This document shows positions 6,027 to 8,533 of a stretch of DNA of 8,533 bases, piece after piece. Location: positions 1-8,533 of the forward strand of contig USPO01000052.1 of NCBI GenBank assembly GCA_900556575.1, given 5' to 3'. The notes under the pieces were generated by a model. That model ran no database searches, was not told the DNA's origin, and was given only the letters and a program-made list of their open reading frames with translations. The position numbers and the translations under genes were made by a program. Origin of the DNA: an uncultured Eubacteriales bacterium. GTDB lineage: Bacteria > Bacillota > Clostridia > UBA1381. Numbering within the stretch: the first letter of the stretch is position 1; each line of letters starts with the position of its first letter.

Positions 6027-6674
6027 TTATCTGTCAATAGCTTTTTTAAATAGCGGAATAACATTGCATCCCAAGGCATTTCCCAATATAGCCATGCAGA
6101 AATACAGCGGAGCAAGGTGTGCGTTTGCACAGCCGCTTATAAAGAAGTATGACATATCAGCAATACAGTGGTTGAAACCACAGATAATAAACACTACAAC
6201 AGGGAATACAGCTGCAAATAAAGCATCTATGTAGTCACCCTTGTTTGAGGCTCTCTTACTTCCCTCAACCGCAGAGTACATTAATATTCCGCAGAATATT
6301 GCAAGTACAAACATACTTAACGGATTGTCATTCATTTTAACAAGCATTATTTCGGCTGCCTTGTCGGCAAATACATTTCCGAAGCGTGTTATGTGAAGAA
6401 GCGTACCTCCGCAGGCTGTTCCTATCATGTTTCCTAAAATGGTTAATGCCACCTCACCTACATATGACGGCGGGTTAGTGGCAATGTAGCCTGCTTTTCC
6501 GGTAAAAAGTCCTAATCCGAATTGAATAATGATGAAGAGTCCCAAGCTGAACAGGAAAGCTCCGATTATCTTTGTTTCCGCTGACATACTTACGGCACAT
6601 CCGATACATAATAGTATACCTGAAGGAATACCGTTAATTAGGGTTGAAAGCCAACCTCTTTTTTTGTTTAACAT
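6027..6674 (-). CDS. Short formate/nitrite transporter (FNT)-family channel
   Basis: This 215-residue integral membrane protein has about six hydrophobic segments and FNT signatures: GAFLFSLGLFIII followed by LFTGK (56-60), the LGNMIGT segment (80-86), GFNHCIADM with the central pore His169, and ILGNALG near the C-terminus. FNT proteins are pentameric channels for formate, nitrite, hydrosulfide or similar small anions in the cytoplasmic membrane. It is shorter than typical FocA/NirC (about 250-280 residues) and fits a small clostridial clade whose substrate is unsettled. Two positions differ from what I recall of relatives: the helix motif usually written FCN is FCG here (Gly129), and GFEH is GFNH (Asn168). 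The ATG at 6674 has AAAGGAG (6682-6688) with 7 nt spacing. It lies downstream of queH on the same strand but has its own promoter and leader. Confidence 0.85.
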   Translation of the reverse strand: MLNKKRGWLSTLINGIPSGILLCIGCAVSMSAETKIIGAFLFSLGLFIIIQFGLGLFTGKAGYIATNPPSYVGEVALTILGNMIGTACGGTLLHITRFGNVFADKAAEIMLVKMNDNPLSMFVLAIFCGILMYSAVEGSKRASNKGDYIDALFAAVFPVVVFIICGFNHCIADMSYFFISGCANAHLAPLYFCMAILGNALGCNVIPLFKKAIDR

Positions 6675-6715
6675 TTTTTTGCTCCTTTGTTATAATCTTT
6701 TTTTTTGCACCAAAA

Positions 6716-6737
6716 TAGGGCATATACCTATGCCCTA
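6716..6737 (-). promoter_or_regulatory. Perfect inverted repeat in the FNT gene leader
   Basis: TAGGGCATA (6716-6724) and TATGCCCTA (6729-6737) form a perfect 9-bp inverted repeat around TACC. It starts a few nucleotides after the expected transcription start of the FNT gene, placing it either as a roadblock operator or as a hairpin at the 5' end of the mRNA. It lacks a long T tract directly after the stem, so it is not a convincing terminator. The matching regulator is unknown. Confidence 0.6.
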
Positions 6738-6750
6738 AAATATCAATATA

Positions 6751-6779
6751 ATATTACAACAAATATGAAAAAAATTCAA
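6751..6779 (-). promoter_or_regulatory. Promoter of the FNT gene
   Basis: On the minus strand TTGAAT (6774-6779) and TAATAT (6751-6756) are separated by 17 nt. Transcription would begin near 6744, just before the inverted repeat at 6716-6737 and about 70 nt before the ATG. This supports the FNT gene being transcribed independently of queH. Confidence 0.6.
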
Positions 6780-6835
6780 TACTCAAAATTCCCAAAGGAT
6801 GTATTAAAAAAATGAATATTTTATGAATTTTTACC

Positions 6836-7486
6836 TTAATTCTCTTTTATTGACTTTTCGGCGCATCTGCGTTCTGCCTCTGCTTTGGAATAAACGCATC
6901 CGCAGTAATTCTGACGGTATAAATTATATTCTGTGGAAAGGGTGCATGAACGCTTATATCCGCCCTTTTTTTTGAAATCCGAAAATAAATACGGAATATC
7001 ATATTTTTCGGATAATTCCTTTCCGATTTCGTTTAGCTTTTGGGCATTTTTGTGCGGACTTATTGAAAGCGTGGTCGAAAAATAATCAAAGCCGTTTTCC
7101 TTTGCATATGCTGCCGTCTTTTCAAGTCTTAGCCTGTAGCATTTAAAGCAGCGTTCTCCGCCCTCCGGAAGGTTCTCCATTCCCCTTGCTATTTCCCGAA
7201 ACTTTTCGGGTTCATATTCGGCGCGAATAAGCTTAACATCTCCGCCAAGCGGCATTGTGCTGATAAGCCGTTCAAGCTCATTTCCTCTGAATGCATATTC
7301 GCTTTGGGGAGAAATATTAGGGTTATAGAAGTACATTGTTAAATCAAAGATTGAAGAAAGATATTCCATAACATAGCTTGAACACGGAGCGCAGCAGGCC
7401 TGCATCAATACACGCGGATGTCTGCCCTCGGATTGAGCCTTTTTTATTTCATTGTCTAATATTATTTGGTAATTTATTTTGTTCAA
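6836..7486 (-). CDS. queH: Epoxyqueuosine reductase QueH
   Basis: QueH (formerly DUF208) reduces epoxyqueuosine to queuosine in the wobble position of tRNAs with GUN anticodons, the last step of queuosine synthesis, using an iron-sulfur cluster rather than the cobalamin of QueG. All family marks are present in 216 residues: LMQACCAPCSS (Cys31, Cys32, Cys35), YFYNPNI (53-58), GGERCFKCYRLRL (Cys113, Cys116), TTLSISPHKN (138-147), FKKKGGYKRS (171-180) and YRQNYCGCVYS (Cys195, Cys197). The start is TTG at 7486 with GAGG (7496-7499) and 9 nt spacing. The next in-frame ATG is only three residues before the catalytic CC motif, so the TTG start is needed. Other queuosine genes are not in the window. 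A TTGACA box lies at 7553-7558 on this strand, but no -10 is correctly spaced from it. Confidence 0.95.
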   Translation of the reverse strand: MNKINYQIILDNEIKKAQSEGRHPRVLMQACCAPCSSYVMEYLSSIFDLTMYFYNPNISPQSEYAFRGNELERLISTMPLGGDVKLIRAEYEPEKFREIARGMENLPEGGERCFKCYRLRLEKTAAYAKENGFDYFSTTLSISPHKNAQKLNEIGKELSEKYDIPYLFSDFKKKGGYKRSCTLSTEYNLYRQNYCGCVYSKAEAERRCAEKSIKEN

Positions 7487-7537
7487 CGCTTGATTCCTCG
7501 TTTCCGATTAAATTTTTTTGTATATATTTCTGATTTT

Positions 7538-7601
7538 GTGCAATAATATAATTGTCAATCGATTGCACCGTCTATGAGACCTTGCGAAGTTTTTGTGCAA
7601 T
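7538..7601 (+). promoter_or_regulatory. Control region with repeated GTGCAAT/ATTGCAC 7-mers
   Basis: The 155-bp gap between the divergent queH and DUF1540 genes holds GTGCAAT at 7538-7544, its inverse ATTGCAC at 7562-7568, and GTGCAAT again at 7595-7601. The outer copies extend to an 11-bp direct repeat TTTTGTGCAAT. The first two copies flank a TATAAT at 7547-7552, and the last two could pair as a stem in the DUF1540 leader. A 10-bp palindrome, CAATCGATTG, sits at 7556-7565. This arrangement suggests a regulated divergent region. The factor is unknown. Confidence 0.5.
7547..7552 (+). promoter_or_regulatory. Probable -10 box for the DUF1540 gene
   Basis: A perfect TATAAT lies about 90 nt upstream of the DUF1540 start. 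No good -35 is found at 16-18 nt spacing, which suits an activator-dependent promoter or a chance match in AT-rich DNA. Confidence 0.4.
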
Positions 7602-7641
7602 GCCTCACAGACCTAAAAATCTACAAACGGAGGTCATGCAA

Positions 7642-7812
7642 ATGAGCTGCAACTGTAATGCTAATAAAAGTATTGAATGTTCTGTAACACAGTGCAAAAA
7701 CCACTGCGGTACAGAGGACTACTGTTCACTTTCGTCAATCAAGGTCGGCACACACGAATCAAATCCGACAATGATTGAGTGTACAGACTGCACATCTTTC
7801 AAATTAAAATAA
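7642..7812 (+). CDS. DUF1540 small cysteine-rich protein (56 aa)
   Basis: The protein MSCNCNANKSIECSV... contains eight cysteines in 56 residues (3, 5, 13, 18, 22, 28, 47, 50). It fits the DUF1540 pattern I-x-C-S-V-x-x-C, then C, then I-x-V, and a final T-x-C-x-x-F. The even spacing of cysteines and a His suggest metal binding, but no biochemical function is established for the family. ATG 7642 was chosen because GGAGG at 7629-7633 has 8 nt spacing to it. The in-frame ATG at 7636 is only 2 nt from that site. The gene is followed by a hairpin with a T run at 7833-7871. In the leader GACCT (7610-7614, and again 7578-7582) could pair with AGGTC (7631-7635) and mask the ribosome binding site. Confidence 0.85.
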   Translation: MSCNCNANKSIECSVTQCKNHCGTEDYCSLSSIKVGTHESNPTMIECTDCTSFKLK

Positions 7813-7832
7813 TTTAATATAGGTGTGTAAGA

Positions 7833-7871
7833 GGCTGTCACAAAACTCAAAGAGTTTTGTGACAGCCTTTT
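7833..7871 (+). terminator. Hairpin repeat copy 2, terminator of the DUF1540 gene
   Basis: GGCTGTCACAAAACTC and GAGTTTTGTGACAGCC form a perfect 16-bp stem with an AAA loop (7833-7867), followed by TTTT on the plus strand. It lies 20 nt after the DUF1540 stop and just beyond the stop of the convergent PspC gene. It is homologous to the hairpin at 2023-2057, so it is probably a dispersed repeat that also acts as a terminator. Confidence 0.85.
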
Positions 7872-7877
7872 GTGGTG

Positions 7878-8069
7878 TTAGAGAGTCATGCTGTCGTCTC
7901 TCGGCATGATAAGGGCGGCAACTATATATGCCCATATACTGAGACCGAATGCAAATGTTAGAATTGCCCATATAATACGAACAACAGTCGGGTCAATTCC
8001 GAAGTACTCGGCAAATCCGGCACATACACCGCATATAAGCTTGTTCGATGATTTCTTTAGCTTTTTCAC
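7878..8069 (-). CDS. PspC-domain mini membrane protein (63 aa)
   Basis: This is a minimal single-domain PspC protein. In enterobacteria PspC is an inner-membrane sensor of the phage-shock response. In Firmicutes, stand-alone PspC proteins are linked to envelope stress. Family marks are KLICGVCAGFAEYFGIDPTVVRIIW (residues 10-34, including the CGVxxGxAxYFGxDP motif) and one hydrophobic helix (about 30-55) ending LIMPRDD. The start is GTG at 8069, preceded by AGGAG with 6 nt spacing. No ATG exists in a suitable position. It has its own strong promoter. No pspA or liaFSR partner is in the window. Confidence 0.92.
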   Translation of the reverse strand: MKKLKKSSNKLICGVCAGFAEYFGIDPTVVRIIWAILTFAFGLSIWAYIVAALIMPRDDSMTL

Positions 8070-8108
8070 GTTTTTCTCCTTTCAAACCGTTGCAAATTTT
8101 ATACTTAT

Positions 8109-8137
8109 ATGATATACTATAATCGTTGCTTTGTCAA
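8109..8137 (-). promoter_or_regulatory. Strong promoter of the PspC gene
   Basis: On the minus strand a perfect -35 box TTGACA (8132-8137) is separated by 17 nt from TATCAT (8109-8114), about 40 nt before the GTG start. It is the only perfect -35 with a well-spaced -10 in the window. Confidence 0.75.
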
Positions 8138-8160
8138 GTAAATTGCAATAATAATTAACG

Positions 8161-8166
8161 TATAAT
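8161..8166 (+). promoter_or_regulatory. Possible -10 box for the membrane protein at 8214
   Basis: TATAAT lies 48 nt upstream of the ATG at 8214. The best nearby -35 (TTGCAA, 8143-8148) is only 12 nt away, so the -35 is missing or poor. TTGCAA with TTAAAT at 8167-8172 (18 nt) is an alternative. The region is divergent with the PspC promoter. Confidence 0.3.
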
Positions 8167-8213
8167 TTAAATATACACACAAAATATTTATTGAGATTAA
8201 GAAAGGAAATTCT

Positions 8214-8533
8214 ATGAAAAAACGAGAGATACCGCAGAAGTATAAATCACGTCTGAGATTAAGGCTTGTATTGTCAGTTTTGGTGCTTGCAGTTGCGGTT
8301 ATAAGATGTATAAGAGGCGATTATTATTCGGTATTCCTTTGTGCATTGACGCTTGCACTATTTGATATACCGGCGTTTGTAAATAAAAGGCTGAATATTG
8401 AGCTGCCGAATATACTGGAAGTTATAATACTCTTATTTATATTTGCGGCAGAAATTTTAGGCGAGATAGGAAGCTTTTATACATATATTCCGTGGTGGGA
8501 TACAATGCTGCATACGATAAACGGTTTTTTGAT
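8214..8533 (+). CDS. YjdF/DUF2238-like integral membrane protein, N-terminal part
   Basis: The gene runs off the window after 106 codons. The visible protein starts MKKREIPQKYKSRLRLRL and then has at least three hydrophobic segments (about 17-32, 38-56 and 67-85). A polar signature YTYIPWWDTMLHTINGFL follows (residues 89-106), with Asp96 and His100. This combination, with Glu80 in the preceding helix, resembles the YjdF/DUF2238 family of membrane proteins, whose function is not established. ATG 8214 is supported by AAAGGA (8202-8207) with about 6 nt spacing. It is divergent from the PspC gene. Confidence 0.75.
   Translation, partial: MKKREIPQKYKSRLRLRLVLSVLVLAVAVIRCIRGDYYSVFLCALTLALFDIPAFVNKRLNIELPNILEVIILLFIFAAEILGEIGSFYTYIPWWDTMLHTINGFL

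Noticed and set aside
7562..7635. PreQ1-type riboswitch near queH
   Set aside because: The leader belongs to the opposite-strand DUF1540 gene, and neither the C-rich loop nor the A-rich tail of the preQ1-I consensus can be laid out convincingly.
7552..7641. Upstream TTG start for the DUF1540 gene
   Set aside because: It lies within the -10 region and lacks a ribosome binding site. GGAGG at 7629 with 8 nt spacing fixes the start at 7642.

Overview
The window is AT-rich and reads as one contig from a Gram-positive, anaerobic Firmicute of class Clostridia, perhaps a gut Oscillospirales or Eubacterium-like lineage. This rests on strong AGGAGG-type ribosome binding sites, TTG and GTG starts, and the family mix: a clostridial short FNT-family channel, QueH, DUF1540, DUF3343 with a class V cysteine desulfurase, and a large Sec-secreted LamG-like protein. 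The genus is a guess. I see no rRNA, tRNA, CRISPR array or complete insertion sequence.

Layout. 1-379 (-) is the N-terminal part of a MATE-family efflux transporter, with a good promoter at 427-455. Divergent from it, 663-908 and 892-2013 (+) form an overlapping two-gene unit: a DUF3343 small Cys protein and a cysteine desulfurase-like PLP enzyme. A hairpin repeat (2023-2057) separates this unit from a convergent Rpn/PD-(D/E)XK nuclease gene (2082-2921, -). Inside that gene lies a strong in-frame Shine-Dalgarno and ATG that could yield a 70-residue C-terminal protein, as described for intragenic Rpn antitoxins. About 200 bp of empty AT-rich DNA, a consensus promoter (3183-3211) and a leader of about 165 nt precede an 860-residue secreted protein (3382-5964) with one LamG-like module and two near-duplicate modules. 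A bidirectional terminator (5991-6017) separates it from a small FNT-family channel (6027-6674, -), which has its own promoter and a perfect inverted repeat in its 5' leader. Upstream of that is queH (6836-7486, -), starting at TTG. A divergent control region rich in a repeated 7-mer lies between queH and a 56-residue Cys-rich DUF1540 gene (7642-7812, +). A second copy of the hairpin repeat (7833-7867) ends that gene. A PspC-domain mini membrane protein (7878-8069, -) and the start of a YjdF/DUF2238-like membrane protein (8214 to the window end, +) are divergently arranged.

Most genes appear to be separate transcription units. The one clear functional pair is DUF3343 with the desulfurase, where the small protein may carry persulfide or selenide for the PLP enzyme. 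The most notable candidates are the Rpn gene with its internal start and 12-bp tandem repeat, and the pair of 35-nt hairpin repeats whose differences keep the stem paired.
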